Source of the DNA: Terasakiella pusilla DSM 6293
Lineage (GTDB): Bacteria; Pseudomonadota; Alphaproteobacteria; Rhodospirillales; Terasakiellaceae
Length of the DNA: 64,000 nucleotides
NCBI RefSeq assembly: GCF_000688235.1
Contig: NZ_JHYO01000013.1
Coordinates: 1 to 64,000 of the forward strand
Direction of reading: 5' to 3'
Shown: in pieces, positions 37,448-46,061 of the stretch
Numbering within the stretch: the first letter of the stretch is position 1
How the letters are laid out: the number at the start of each line of letters is the position of its first letter
Program-made: the position numbers and the translations under genes
Notes under the pieces: model-generated
Database searches by the model: none
Seen by the model: the letters and a program-made list of their open reading frames with translations, nothing else
What the model was told of the DNA's origin: nothing

Positions 37448-37492
37448 TTAAACAAGATACTATCATGTTTAATTTTTTAAACAATATCGTTT
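37448..37492. promoter_or_regulatory. Palindromic operators between gabT and the XRE-cupin regulator
   Basis: An inverted repeat TTAAACA-N11-TGTTTAA at 37448-37472 is followed by AAACAATATCGTTT at 37479-37492, a 14-bp palindrome with a single mismatch. Both share the AAAC/GTTT half-site and lie about 75-115 bases before the regulator ATG, between divergent genes. They are good candidates for binding by the XRE-cupin protein. Confidence 0.55.
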
Positions 37493-37565
37493 ATTTTATT
37501 TTTTTGCGCTTTATAATCAAAGTCCTGCCACATTTCGAAAAGAGTACGAAACCAAAGGTTAAACG

Positions 37566-38117
37566 ATGGAAGACTTCAATGTAGGCGCACGCCTGAAACA
37601 AGTCCGCAAGGAGCATAACTTATCCCAGCGGGAACTTGCCAGACGGGCTGGCGTTACAAACGGGACAATCTCGTTAATTGAGAAAAACCAGAATAGTCCG
37701 TCCATCGCCATGCTGCGCAAAATCCTTGAAGGGGTGCCCATGGACCTGTCCTCGTTCTTTTCCTCTATCGAACATGAAAAAGATAAAGTCTTTTTCACCC
37801 ATGAGGAACTGACAGAACTCAGCAACGATTCTCGTCTCTCTTTCCTGCAAGTCGGTGATGCGAAACATCACAATCTGCAAATCCTCAAAGAGACCTATAA
37901 GCCCGGTGCTGATACCGGCAAAGTGATGTTGCGTCACCTCTCCACAGAAGGCGGTGTCGTCATCAAAGGCTGTATTGAACTGACCGTTGGTGATCACACC
38001 CAGATTTTAAAAGAAGGGGAATGTTACCTGTTTGACAGTACCATCCCCCACCGTTTCAGAAATACAAGCGACGAAAATTGCGAAATGATCAGCGCTTGCA
38101 CCCCTCCTTATGTCTAA
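37566..38117 (+). CDS. XRE-cupin transcriptional regulator (PuuR-like)
   Basis: A 183-residue protein with an N-terminal XRE HTH (ARLKQVRKEHNLSQRELARRAGV, then TNGTISLIEKNQNSPS) and a C-terminal cupin (HHNLQILKETYKPG, GCIELTVGDHTQILKEGECYLFDSTIPHRFRN). This is the layout of PuuR, the repressor of putrescine breakdown genes. It lies between gabT (divergent) and a polyamine-type ABC transporter (convergent), so it probably controls both. The ligand is likely putrescine, GABA or a related amine; no puuABCD genes are present. Confidence 0.88.
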   Translation: MEDFNVGARLKQVRKEHNLSQRELARRAGVTNGTISLIEKNQNSPSIAMLRKILEGVPMDLSSFFSSIEHEKDKVFFTHEELTELSNDSRLSFLQVGDAKHHNLQILKETYKPGADTGKVMLRHLSTEGGVVIKGCIELTVGDHTQILKEGECYLFDSTIPHRFRNTSDENCEMISACTPPYV

Positions 38118-38118
38118 C

Positions 38119-38145
38119 CAGCCCTTAAGACGGGCTGTTTAGCTT
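38119..38145 (+). terminator. Weak terminator after the XRE-cupin gene
   Basis: Stem CAGCCC / GGGCTG with a 7-nt loop, followed by TTTAGCTTTT. The convergent permease stop codon lies in the loop. Confidence 0.4.
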
Positions 38146-38949
38146 TTCACTACGTCTGCGCAGATATTCCAACACACTCAACAGCGCCAGAGCAAAGGCA
38201 ATCAGCAAAGTTGCCGCCGCCATAATCGCAGGCGTGATATTCTCTTTGATCCCGTCAAACATCTGGCGCGGCAGGGTGCGTTGTTCCGGCCCTGCAGAAA
38301 ACAGCACCACAACCACTTCATCAAACGATGTGGCAAAGGCAAACAAAGCGCCTGATACAACACCCGGCAGGATCAACGGCAAGACCACGGCAAAAAAGAC
38401 CTTCACCGGATTGGCGCCCAAGCTGGACGCGGCGCGCATCAACGTATTGTCAAACCCTTGAAGCGTTGCCGTCACGGTAATCACAACAAATGGCGCGCCC
38501 AAGGCAGTGTGCGCAAGGATCAACCCCGTGTAAGTCGCGTTCAGGCCGATTTCCGCAAAGAAGAAATACAGGCCCAAAGCAGAGATCACGATGGGCACAA
38601 TCATCGGGGACACCAACAACGCGTTGACCGCCCCTTTGCCACGGAAGTTCGCCTGCGTCAAACCCATGGCCGCCATAGTCCCTAAAACAGTCGCAAGGAA
38701 AGCCGAGGCCGAACCGATGATCAGACTGTTTTTAATGGCCCGTACCCAGACTTCCGACTGGAAAACTTCTGCGTACCAGCGAAGTGAGAACCCATCGAGC
38801 GGATAGCTTAAGAAGCTGGATCCATTAAACGACAGCGGCATAATGACGAGGATCGGGAGGACGAGGAACAACAGCCCCCCACCCGCAATCGTCAGGAAGG
38901 TATAGAACCAGACTTTTTGTCCGAATGTGGCGTATGGTTGTAGCTTCAT
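38125..38949 (-). CDS. ABC transporter permease, PotC-like
   Basis: A 274-residue inner-membrane permease with six predicted helices and the BPD EAA loop (MRAASSLGANPVKVFFAVVLPLILPGVVSG). It is the second permease of a spermidine/putrescine-class importer, in the order ATPase, binding protein, PotB-like, PotC-like. It starts 4 bases after the preceding permease stop. It shares the cluster with gabDT and the XRE-cupin gene. The Gts GABA importer of rhizobia belongs to the same class, so GABA is an alternative substrate to polyamines. Confidence 0.9.
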   Translation of the reverse strand: MKLQPYATFGQKVWFYTFLTIAGGGLLFLVLPILVIMPLSFNGSSFLSYPLDGFSLRWYAEVFQSEVWVRAIKNSLIIGSASAFLATVLGTMAAMGLTQANFRGKGAVNALLVSPMIVPIVISALGLYFFFAEIGLNATYTGLILAHTALGAPFVVITVTATLQGFDNTLMRAASSLGANPVKVFFAVVLPLILPGVVSGALFAFATSFDEVVVVLFSAGPEQRTLPRQMFDGIKENITPAIMAAATLLIAFALALLSVLEYLRRRSEKLNSPS

Positions 38950-38953
38950 TGGA

Positions 38954-40228
38954 TTATCCCATTTTCACGCCGGATGCACCGGTCAGTCGGTTGTAAATCG
39001 AGAACAAGATCATGGTTGTCACCAGCAGGACCATCCCCAATGCGGACGCCAGACCCCAGTTCAGGGTGCTGTTTGCATGGTTTGCGATGAAATAGCTGAG
39101 CATCTGATCTTGCGGGCCACCGATCAACGCCGGTGTGATGTAATACCCAATCGCCAGAATAAACGCGAGAATACCACCCGCCCCGATCCCCGGCAGGGTT
39201 TGCGGCAGATAAACACGCACAAACGCAATCGCCGGATGGGCACCCAGACTTTCGGCCGCCCGCATATAAGCCGGTGAAATGGATGTCATCACACTATAAA
39301 GCGGCAGGACCACGAACGGCACCAGCAGATGCAAAAAGGCGATATAGACACCGGGGCGCGCAAACAAGAGCGTCATCGGTTCGTTAATCAAGCCCAAATT
39401 AATCAGCGTGCTATTCACCACCCCGTTCTTTTGTAACAAGACAACCCACGCACTTGTGCGCACCAACAAGGACGTCCAGAACGGCAACAACACGCAAAAC
39501 ATCAACAGGTTGGATACTTTGGAAGAGGTATTTGCCAGCAGATAGGCAATCGGAAAACCGATCAGCAGACTGCCAACAGTCACAACCCCTGCAATCCACA
39601 TGGTACGCCAGAAGATGTTGGTATAAATCGCCTGACCTTCCGGCACACTTGTAATCTGCCCTTCGTCATTGATCTTCATATCAAAGGCATTGAGCACATA
39701 AAATGGCGTGAGGGAGCTGGAGGCGCGCTTTAACGCCTGCCAATAGCGTAGATCGGCCCAACGTTTATCCGCCTTGATAAAGTCATCCATCGTCGCCATT
39801 GCTGGCTGCGTGCTGTTAAACTTACGGGCCGTCCGCGTTACGAGAGAACGCATGCCCGACACATCATAGTTCAGACGCTTTGCAACGGTAGAGGCCGTCT
39901 TATCTTCATAGGCTTTGACCAAATCGGATGCAAAGGCGGTAGTCAACGCTGTCGTCGGCGTGCTTTCCCCATCCCAATTGCTCAGTTCAATCGCCGTTTG
40001 CGGCAGGTTATCCACCACTTCCGGGTTATCAATGGCACGCCACATCATAATGGCGATCGGGATAGCAAAGACGCCAAGAATAAATAGAAACAACGGCGCG
40101 ATCAGGGCCATCGCACGATATTTGCGCATGCGCTCCGCGCGCTTGAGCTTTAGCTTAAGAGGAATTTCATCTTCCCCTTGAGCTAAACCTTCCGACTGAT
40201 TGTTATTATTTGTCGAAACTTGTTCCAT
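38954..40228 (-). CDS. ABC transporter permease, PotB-like with large extra loop
   Basis: A 424-residue permease, longer than the usual 280-320. A polar cytoplasmic N-terminus leads to helix one (ALIAPLFLFILGVFAIPIAIMMW). About 130 soluble residues follow, rich in Thr/Asp/Lys (AIELSNWDGESTPTTALTTAF), predicted to be periplasmic before the core helices. The EAA loop is MRAAESLGAHPAIAFVRVYLPQTLPG. Such an enlarged first loop occurs in some putrescine/GABA-class permeases. It forms the channel with the PotC-like protein. Confidence 0.9.
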   Translation of the reverse strand: MEQVSTNNNNQSEGLAQGEDEIPLKLKLKRAERMRKYRAMALIAPLFLFILGVFAIPIAIMMWRAIDNPEVVDNLPQTAIELSNWDGESTPTTALTTAFASDLVKAYEDKTASTVAKRLNYDVSGMRSLVTRTARKFNSTQPAMATMDDFIKADKRWADLRYWQALKRASSSLTPFYVLNAFDMKINDEGQITSVPEGQAIYTNIFWRTMWIAGVVTVGSLLIGFPIAYLLANTSSKVSNLLMFCVLLPFWTSLLVRTSAWVVLLQKNGVVNSTLINLGLINEPMTLLFARPGVYIAFLHLLVPFVVLPLYSVMTSISPAYMRAAESLGAHPAIAFVRVYLPQTLPGIGAGGILAFILAIGYYITPALIGGPQDQMLSYFIANHANSTLNWGLASALGMVLLVTTMILFSIYNRLTGASGVKMG

Positions 40229-40303
40229 TATCCATCAACACTCAAAATAGGGTAAAGGGAGGCGGGGAAGGAACCAGTCTTCCCCGCACCTGTATATTCT
40301 GGA

Positions 40304-41350
40304 TTATTTCGCAGCCCAGGAATTGAAGCGTTCGTTCAGTTCCTGTTCGAAATCAAGCCAGAATGACGTGTCGTTCGCCAAAGCGTTTTCAAGGTTTGCT
40401 TTGTCTGTCGGCAAATCAGCACTCAACGCTGCCGGAATTTGGGCAATCGCTTTTGTGTTTGTCACACCGTAAGGAATACCTTCCGGGAATTTGACCTGAT
40501 TTTCAGCCTGAGATGCAAATGCAACGAAATCCATCGCTTTATCTTTATTCTCAGAACCGGCAACAACAGCCCAGGAGTCAACCGCGTAGATTTGACCATC
40601 CCAAGAGATTTTGAAGTTTTTGCCTTCTTTGTTGGCGTTTGTGATACGGCCGTTGTAAGCCGTTGTCATCACAACGTCACCAGACGCCAGCCATTCCGGC
40701 GGCTGCGCACCAGCTTCCCACCACTGGATGTTGGCTTTCAACTCGTCCAGTTTCGCAAATGCACGGGCCTGACCTTCTGCTGTTTCCAGTACAGAATAAA
40801 CGTCACCCGGTGCCACACCGTCCGCCATCAACGCGATTTCGAGGTTGAATTTCGCGCCTTTACGCAGACCACGTTTGCCCGGATATTTTTTCACATCCCA
40901 GAAGTCCGCCCAGTTTTTCGGGCCGTCTTTCAACGCATCGCCGTCATATGCCAAAGCAACGGACCATACGTAGGAACCAACACCACATTCGCTAACAGCC
41001 GGACCGATAAATTCAGCTTTATCGCCCACTTTGTCCCAAGCGATCGGCTCGAACAGACCGTTTTCACAACCGCGCAACAGGTCCGGTGCTTCTACCAAAA
41101 TAGCGTCCCAAGTGACGGAGTTTGTGTCGACCATCGCCTTGATTTTCGCCAGACCACCGTTGTAGCTATCTTCAATTACAGGCGCACCGCTTTTTTCGGA
41201 AAACGGTTTGAAGTAAACATTGCTATGTACTTCCTGAGACGCGCCGCCCCAACCAACAACAGTTAAATCGCGCGCTTGTGCCGTCATAGACGCAGACGCC
41301 AAAAGTGCCCCCGTCGCAATCGTCAAAGATAAAAGTTTCTTCATTGACAT
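40304..41350 (-). CDS. Periplasmic binding protein of spermidine/putrescine class
   Basis: A 348-residue solute-binding protein with a signal peptide (KKLLSLTIATGALLASASMTAQA). The mature part starts RDLTVVGWGGASQEVHSN, followed by YNGGLAKIKAMVDT, LAYDGDALKDGPKNWADFWD and WWEAGAQPPEWLASGDVVMTT, the pattern of PotD-class proteins. I start at 41350, where GGGA lies 6 bases upstream; ATG 41362 and 41344 are alternatives. It delivers an amine or GABA to the adjacent permeases. The charged residues that fix the substrate cannot be read by eye. Confidence 0.88.
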   Translation of the reverse strand: MSMKKLLSLTIATGALLASASMTAQARDLTVVGWGGASQEVHSNVYFKPFSEKSGAPVIEDSYNGGLAKIKAMVDTNSVTWDAILVEAPDLLRGCENGLFEPIAWDKVGDKAEFIGPAVSECGVGSYVWSVALAYDGDALKDGPKNWADFWDVKKYPGKRGLRKGAKFNLEIALMADGVAPGDVYSVLETAEGQARAFAKLDELKANIQWWEAGAQPPEWLASGDVVMTTAYNGRITNANKEGKNFKISWDGQIYAVDSWAVVAGSENKDKAMDFVAFASQAENQVKFPEGIPYGVTNTKAIAQIPAALSADLPTDKANLENALANDTSFWLDFEQELNERFNSWAAK

Positions 41351-41418
41351 GAACTTTCCCATGATAAAGTTAAGTTAAAGATAGTTAGTCTTTGGGCAGG
41401 TTTGTCCCGCCTTTTGCC

Positions 41419-42522
41419 TTATGCCGAGATTGGGTCCAATGCCCGGCAGTCATTCTCTGAAAACCCGACGAAAATCTTATGCCCGGGATTTAGATCAGCA
41501 TGAATGTTCCCAGAACGAATCATCGCTCTGAAATCCTTTTGACCGGCAACATCCAGTGACACACGCACGTGGTTGCCGTGATAAATTGTTTCAATAACTG
41601 TGGCTTCAAACACATTGGTCGCCGTTGGGCGCTCCTCGCTCAGCTGCACACGTTCCGGGCGGATCGACACAGAGGTTCTCGCCCCTGATTGACCGGCAAT
41701 CACATTTTGTGCCGTGATCTCCGCACCGTTGGGCAGCTTGACCGCACATTCCCGACCTTCTGCGCGTAAAACTTCACCACACAGGGTATTTGTCTCCCCG
41801 ATGAAATTCGCCACGAAACTGTTGGCAGGGCGTTCATAAAGTTCTGCCGGTGGCTCGATCTGCTGGATGATGCCGTCATTAAAAACAGCAACACGATCAG
41901 ACATGGTCAAAGCCTCGTCTTGATCGTGCGTAACAAAAACCATCGTAACACCCAGATTTTCATGGATATGCTTGATTTCAATCTGCATCTGTTCACGTAA
42001 TTTCTTATCCAACGCGCCCAGTGGTTCATCCATCAAGACCAGCTGCGGCTCGAACACCAACGAGCGCGCCAAGGCAACCCGTTGCTGCTGACCGCCGGAC
42101 AACTGACCGGGACGACGATCCGCAAAGCTGCCCAGCTGCACCATTTCCAGCGCGCGGATGGCTTGCTTCTTCGCATCTGTCTTATTGATCTTACGCACGG
42201 TCAGCGGAAAAGCGACGTTTTCAGCAACGCTCATATGTGGGAACAGAGCATAATTTTGGAACACCACACCAATGTCACGTTTATGCGGCGGCACATTATT
42301 AATCGCCTGCCCGTTTAACAGGATGTCACCATGGGTCGGCGTTTCAAACCCTGCCAGCATCATCAGGCAGGTACTTTTGCCGGACCCACTCGGGCCAAGG
42401 AGCGTCAGGAATTCACCGCGCTGAATGTCTAGGTTAAGCTTTTTAACGACCAGATGTTCACCATCATAGGTTTTTTGAACATCCACAAATCTCACCAATG
42501 GATCGTTGACTGTCACAGTCAT
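41419..42522 (-). CDS. ABC transporter ATP-binding protein, PotA-like
   Basis: A 367-residue ATPase that powers the importer. Visible: Walker A GPSGSGKST at 43-51, Q loop VFQNYALFPHM, signature LSGGQQQRVALARSL, Walker B LVLMDEPLGALD, and switch His in FVTHDQDEA. A C-terminal TOBE domain follows (VSIRPERVQLSEE, HGNHVRVSLDVAGQ). It is the first gene of the four-gene leftward operon. The 312-base region upstream carries repeated AT-rich elements. Confidence 0.93.
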   Translation of the reverse strand: MTVTVNDPLVRFVDVQKTYDGEHLVVKKLNLDIQRGEFLTLLGPSGSGKSTCLMMLAGFETPTHGDILLNGQAINNVPPHKRDIGVVFQNYALFPHMSVAENVAFPLTVRKINKTDAKKQAIRALEMVQLGSFADRRPGQLSGGQQQRVALARSLVFEPQLVLMDEPLGALDKKLREQMQIEIKHIHENLGVTMVFVTHDQDEALTMSDRVAVFNDGIIQQIEPPAELYERPANSFVANFIGETNTLCGEVLRAEGRECAVKLPNGAEITAQNVIAGQSGARTSVSIRPERVQLSEERPTATNVFEATVIETIYHGNHVRVSLDVAGQKDFRAMIRSGNIHADLNPGHKIFVGFSENDCRALDPISA

Positions 42523-42579
42523 AAATGAAAACCCCTATTGCCTACCCATACATATTTTAGTTCGTACAGGCCGTTTGTT

Positions 42580-42654
42580 TAATAATTTTGCAAAAGGGTA
42601 CACGCAATGTTTATTATTTCAATACAAAATTATCATTTTCGTGTAATAATTTTG
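42580..42654. promoter_or_regulatory. Repeated AT-rich elements upstream of the transporter operon
   Basis: The 11-mer TAATAATTTTG occurs at 42580-42590 and 42644-42654, and its partial reverse complement CAAAATTAT is at 42625-42633. They lie 58-132 bases before the potA-like ATG and may be regulator sites. The rest of the 312-base gap (42523-42834) before the rightward cupin gene is AT-rich and I see no gene in it. Confidence 0.45.
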
Positions 42655-42834
42655 TCTTTCTGCACTGCAACAGAAAATTCACAGCCAAAAGCTGTAAGAA
42701 AGCTTAGACGTTGTGCAACTGCACACTTGATGTGCTGATTTTTTAAACACTAACAAACCAAATGATCGATGCTTTAAGTCTCATTTATCCAAGAATCTTA
42801 AATCAGGATCGACAAATTACAAAGAGGAAATACC

Positions 42835-43125
42835 ATGTTTGATACAGATATTGATTTTATCCTGACAAACCAGATCGAAAATGATCGGGTCAGTGTCAAT
42901 CACCTGTTCTTCCCCGCCAAGGCTCAGACCAAATGGCACCGCCATGAACGCGACTACGTGATCGTCCCCATGGAAGATGCCATCTTAAAAATGGAAAGTA
43001 CCGATGGCGTCAAAGATGCCAAGCTGAGCCGTGGGCAATGTTATTACCGCGATCAGGGCGTGGAACATAACGTCTATAACCCCAATGACTTTGACGTCAC
43101 CCTGATCGAGATTGAGATCAAATAA
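42835..43125 (+). CDS. Small single-domain cupin protein
   Basis: A 96-residue protein that is one cupin barrel. Metal-binding pattern: KWHRHERDYVIVPMEDAIL (cupin motif 1) and CYYRDQGVEHNVYNPNDF (motif 2). AGAGGAAA precedes the ATG. Its position next to the amine transporter suggests a role in that pathway, but substrate and activity are unknown. It converges on mobA with a 14-base gap. Confidence 0.8.
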   Translation: MFDTDIDFILTNQIENDRVSVNHLFFPAKAQTKWHRHERDYVIVPMEDAILKMESTDGVKDAKLSRGQCYYRDQGVEHNVYNPNDFDVTLIEIEIK

Positions 43126-43139
43126 GCCTGATGTTCTTC

Positions 43140-43862
43140 CTACCCTTTGCGCAGGTTTTGCACAAACTCACTGAGTTGACGATCCAGTCTTTCCGCCTGT
43201 GTCTGCAACTCATCCGAGGCCGTCAAAACCTGCTGGGATCGCCCGACATTGCTTTGCGCACCTTCTTTCACCTCCGCAACGGTTGACGACACCAAATCTT
43301 CCGGATGGTTGGCGTTAAAGAAAGGGTCTTTCTCCTCCACCGCCCATTCCACCGTCTGGTATCGGTACCGTGCGATCCATTTTTTCATCTTGCGCACATC
43401 TTCTTGAACCAGCGCCCGTTCCAACGCCCCAGACAATGACGTGGGCCATATCCCCACCACCGGATGATCAAACCCACCCGAACGGGCAATGACGATTTCG
43501 CCAGTTCCCTCTTTAATCGGTGCCATCAGGCGCTCAACCAAATCATGGGGCAAAAAGGGTGTGTCCGTGGGGACTGACAATATATAGTCATATGCCTTTA
43601 ACGCCTGCATCCCCGCCAGGATCCCGGCAAGCGGCCCCACATGGCCTGCCACCGGATCGGATATAACGGGAAACCCCAAATGATCAAAACGTGATGCGTC
43701 ACCATTGGCGTTAATCACCAGCTTGTCCACTTGCGGGGCAACACAGGCGATCACCCGCTCAATGATCGGCTGTCCGTCAATGCACTTAAATCCTTTATCC
43801 CCGCCGCCCATGCGGGTGGCTAATCCACCAGCTAACAGGACGCATCCGATTTGTTCCCTCAT
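43140..43862 (-). CDS. mobA: Molybdenum cofactor guanylyltransferase with chemoreceptor-like C-terminal tail
   Basis: A 240-residue protein that attaches GMP to molybdopterin. Visible: the nucleotide loop LAGGLATRMGGGDKGF at 10-25, the PLAGILAGMQAL block, VPTDTPFLP around 97-104, and FFNANHPEDL at 181-190, where MobA proteins normally end. Another 50 residues follow (about 43140-43292). Their pattern, VKEGAQSNVGRSQQVL, then ASDELQTQAERLDRQL and SEFVQNLRKG, resembles the very end of methyl-accepting chemotaxis proteins. It overlaps modC by 4 bases (ATGA), so it is the last gene of modB-modC-mobA. Confidence 0.88.
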   Translation of the reverse strand: MREQIGCVLLAGGLATRMGGGDKGFKCIDGQPIIERVIACVAPQVDKLVINANGDASRFDHLGFPVISDPVAGHVGPLAGILAGMQALKAYDYILSVPTDTPFLPHDLVERLMAPIKEGTGEIVIARSGGFDHPVVGIWPTSLSGALERALVQEDVRKMKKWIARYRYQTVEWAVEEKDPFFNANHPEDLVSSTVAEVKEGAQSNVGRSQQVLTASDELQTQAERLDRQLSEFVQNLRKG

Positions 43863-44932
43863 TTTTTCCTACGCTCCACCATGGAGACACCTTTGACCTG
43901 CGCATAGACCGTCTGCCCGACCTGAAAATCAAACTTGCGCAAAGATCGGGTGGTAATCCGTGCGATCAGTTTTGCCTGCCCCATTTCCAACACCACGTTG
44001 ACGCGGGCTTCATCAATGGCGGCGATCTCTACAATCTTGCTATCAAACACGTTCAAAATCGTGGTTTGCGACGGTTTTTCCCGCGCAAGACTGACATCCG
44101 TTGCCAAAATCCGCACCCGACGGCGCTCCCCGATCGGGGCGACAAAACCGGGGACATACAAGGTTTTGTCCGCAACCTGCAACGTGCTGAGATGATCTGC
44201 GTCATCAAAGGCCGCAACCTCTGCTTCCAGCACACTCGCGGTTTTGGAGCTTTTGGCGATAAACAATTTCGGGTCCGCCAGCATGTCCAGTAAAGGGCCG
44301 CTTTGAGTCACCCGCCCTTTTTCCATCAACAGCATGTAATCCGCGAGCCGCTCCACCTCCTGACTATCGTGGGAGATATAAACAACGGGAATGGACAAGG
44401 CTTCGTGCATTTTTTCCAGATAGGGGATGATCTCATCCTTGCTAAACCGATCCAGCGCACTGAGTGGTTCATCCATCAACAGCAGGCGCGGACTGGACAA
44501 TAACGCCCGTGCAATCGCCACGCGTTGACGTTCCCCCCCGGATAAAGTCCGCACAGGACGATCCAGCAAGTGATCGATTCCCATCAAACCGGAAATATCG
44601 GACAATTGCGGCCCGCGCTGATCGCGCGTGCGTTTTTGCGCAAACAGCACATTGCCTTTCACGTCCAAATGATCAAACAGATTGGCATCCTGAAAAACAT
44701 AGCCAATGGGTCGTTTGTGGGGCGGTAAAAACGTCCGGTCATCCTGCCAGACCTCGCCATCAACCAACAGATGCCCGTCAGCCACCCGTTCCAACCCGGC
44801 GAGACAGCGCAGCACGGTGGTTTTGCCGCAGCCGGATTGTCCAAACAAGGCACTGACGCCTTGCATGTTCAGACTAAATTCTGCATCCAGATGAAAATCG
44901 TCAAACTGCCCTTTAAACCGTGCGGTGATCAT
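43859..44932 (-). CDS. modC: Molybdate ABC transporter ATP-binding protein
   Basis: A 357-residue ATPase of the molybdate importer. Visible: Walker [10 protein letters not shown] at 31-39, Q loop [11 protein letters not shown] typical of ModC, signature [16 protein letters not shown], Walker [13 protein letters not shown], and switch [16 protein letters not shown]-terminal TOBE/Mop domain for oxyanion sensing follows ([35 protein letters not shown]). It overlaps both neighbours by 4 bases, so modB-modC-mobA are translationally coupled. Confidence 0.94.
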   Translation of the reverse strand: MITARFKGQFDDFHLDAEFSLNMQGVSALFGQSGCGKTTVLRCLAGLERVADGHLLVDGEVWQDDRTFLPPHKRPIGYVFQDANLFDHLDVKGNVLFAQKRTRDQRGPQLSDISGLMGIDHLLDRPVRTLSGGERQRVAIARALLSSPRLLLMDEPLSALDRFSKDEIIPYLEKMHEALSIPVVYISHDSQEVERLADYMLLMEKGRVTQSGPLLDMLADPKLFIAKSSKTASVLEAEVAAFDDADHLSTLQVADKTLYVPGFVAPIGERRRVRILATDVSLAREKPSQTTILNVFDSKIVEIAAIDEARVNVVLEMGQAKLIARITTRSLRKFDFQVGQTVYAQVKGVSMVERRKK

Positions 44933-45600
44933 GCACCCCTCCGGACCGCACGCAGGCGTTTTTCAAGGACCATCATCACCAAAATCACAACAAAACTAAA
45001 GCCCAGCATCCCAGCAGACAGGATATGGGCCTGCGTCCATTCCAGATTTTCCACATGATCATAAATGGCGATGGACAGCACTTTGGTTTCACTGGGGATA
45101 TTGCCGCCAATCATCAAGACCACGCCAAATTCCCCGACCGTATGAGCAAAACCCAACACAGCACCCGTCATCAATCCGGGCCGTGCCAACGGCAGCGCCA
45201 CATTAAAAAACGCATCCAACGGGCCTGCACGCAAGGTCGCTGCGGCCTCCAAGGGTTTATTACCAATGGCTTCAAAGGCATTGCGCACGGGCTGCACCAC
45301 AAACGGCAGGGAATAAACCACAGACCCGACCACAAGTCCGGCAAAACTAAACGGCAACGCCTGACCAAACACACTCACCGCCCATTGCCCCAAGGGACTT
45401 TGCGGTCCCAAAGCAATCAACAGATAAAACCCCAACACGGTTGGTGGCAGCACCAGCGGCAATGCCACGATCGCGCCGATGGGTTCTTTGAAAACACTAT
45501 GGGTGCGTGCCAGCCACCACGCCAAAGGCGTGCCGATCAACAACAGGATCAGCGTTGTTAGCCCCGCCAGTTTTATCGTCAGGAGAATTGGATCAAGCAT
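44929..45600 (-). CDS. modB: Molybdate ABC transporter permease
   Basis: A 223-residue inner-membrane permease with about five helices and the family signature [19 protein letters not shown], then the EAA loop ([29 protein letters not shown]) and [18 protein letters not shown] start at ATG 45600 ([13 protein letters not shown]), the normal ModB N-terminus; a longer GTG form adds ten residues. The usual partner modA, the periplasmic binding protein, is not upstream. A short unknown gene stands there instead. Confidence 0.92.
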   Translation of the reverse strand: MLDPILLTIKLAGLTTLILLLIGTPLAWWLARTHSVFKEPIGAIVALPLVLPPTVLGFYLLIALGPQSPLGQWAVSVFGQALPFSFAGLVVGSVVYSLPFVVQPVRNAFEAIGNKPLEAAATLRAGPLDAFFNVALPLARPGLMTGAVLGFAHTVGEFGVVLMIGGNIPSETKVLSIAIYDHVENLEWTQAHILSAGMLGFSFVVILVMMVLEKRLRAVRRGA

Positions 45601-45704
45601 TGATACATCCACACAAATTCGGTGATGCATTTAAGCAATGCTGTCAAAGATATGCAATGATTTTACCCGCCCCCCGGTAAATGAGGACCCCGGCGTCAAT
45701 GACG

Positions 45705-45857
45705 CTAGCGCTGGTGCAGGTTTTCTTCCTTCGGGATCAGCAGAAAATGTTGCGGGATCGTTTTCACAAATTCCAGAAATTTGACCATTTCTTCACGACC
45801 AATGATCACACCGGGATTTTGCCTCAAATCAGCCTGAACGTATTTTTCGTCTAGCAT
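45705..45857 (-). CDS. Small protein of unknown function (50 residues)
   Basis: A 50-residue frame, starting MLDEKYVQADLRQNPG and ending EENLHQR, with an excellent AAAGGAG ribosome site 8 bases before its ATG. The product is soluble, charged and without membrane segments (GREEMVKFLEFVKTIPQHF). I do not recognise it. It lies about 100 bases upstream of modB in the position where modA would be expected, on the same strand. Its link to molybdate uptake is unknown. The 204 bases further upstream hold nothing I can support. Confidence 0.6.
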   Translation of the reverse strand: MLDEKYVQADLRQNPGVIIGREEMVKFLEFVKTIPQHFLLIPKEENLHQR

Positions 45858-46061
45858 CTCGATAACTCCTTTGACGTTCTGTCAACCTAACGAGTTAGCC
45901 CCCTGAAAGGCCATTTTTGGATGGTTCAACGCCAGCCTTTTCAAAAACTGTATCGCCATTCCCACACCCTGCCAAGGGAAAATACGTAATTATCAAAAGT
46001 TAAATTTTAAGAAAACAAATAACCAATAAATTTCATCATATTAGTGAATTCATACCGACCT

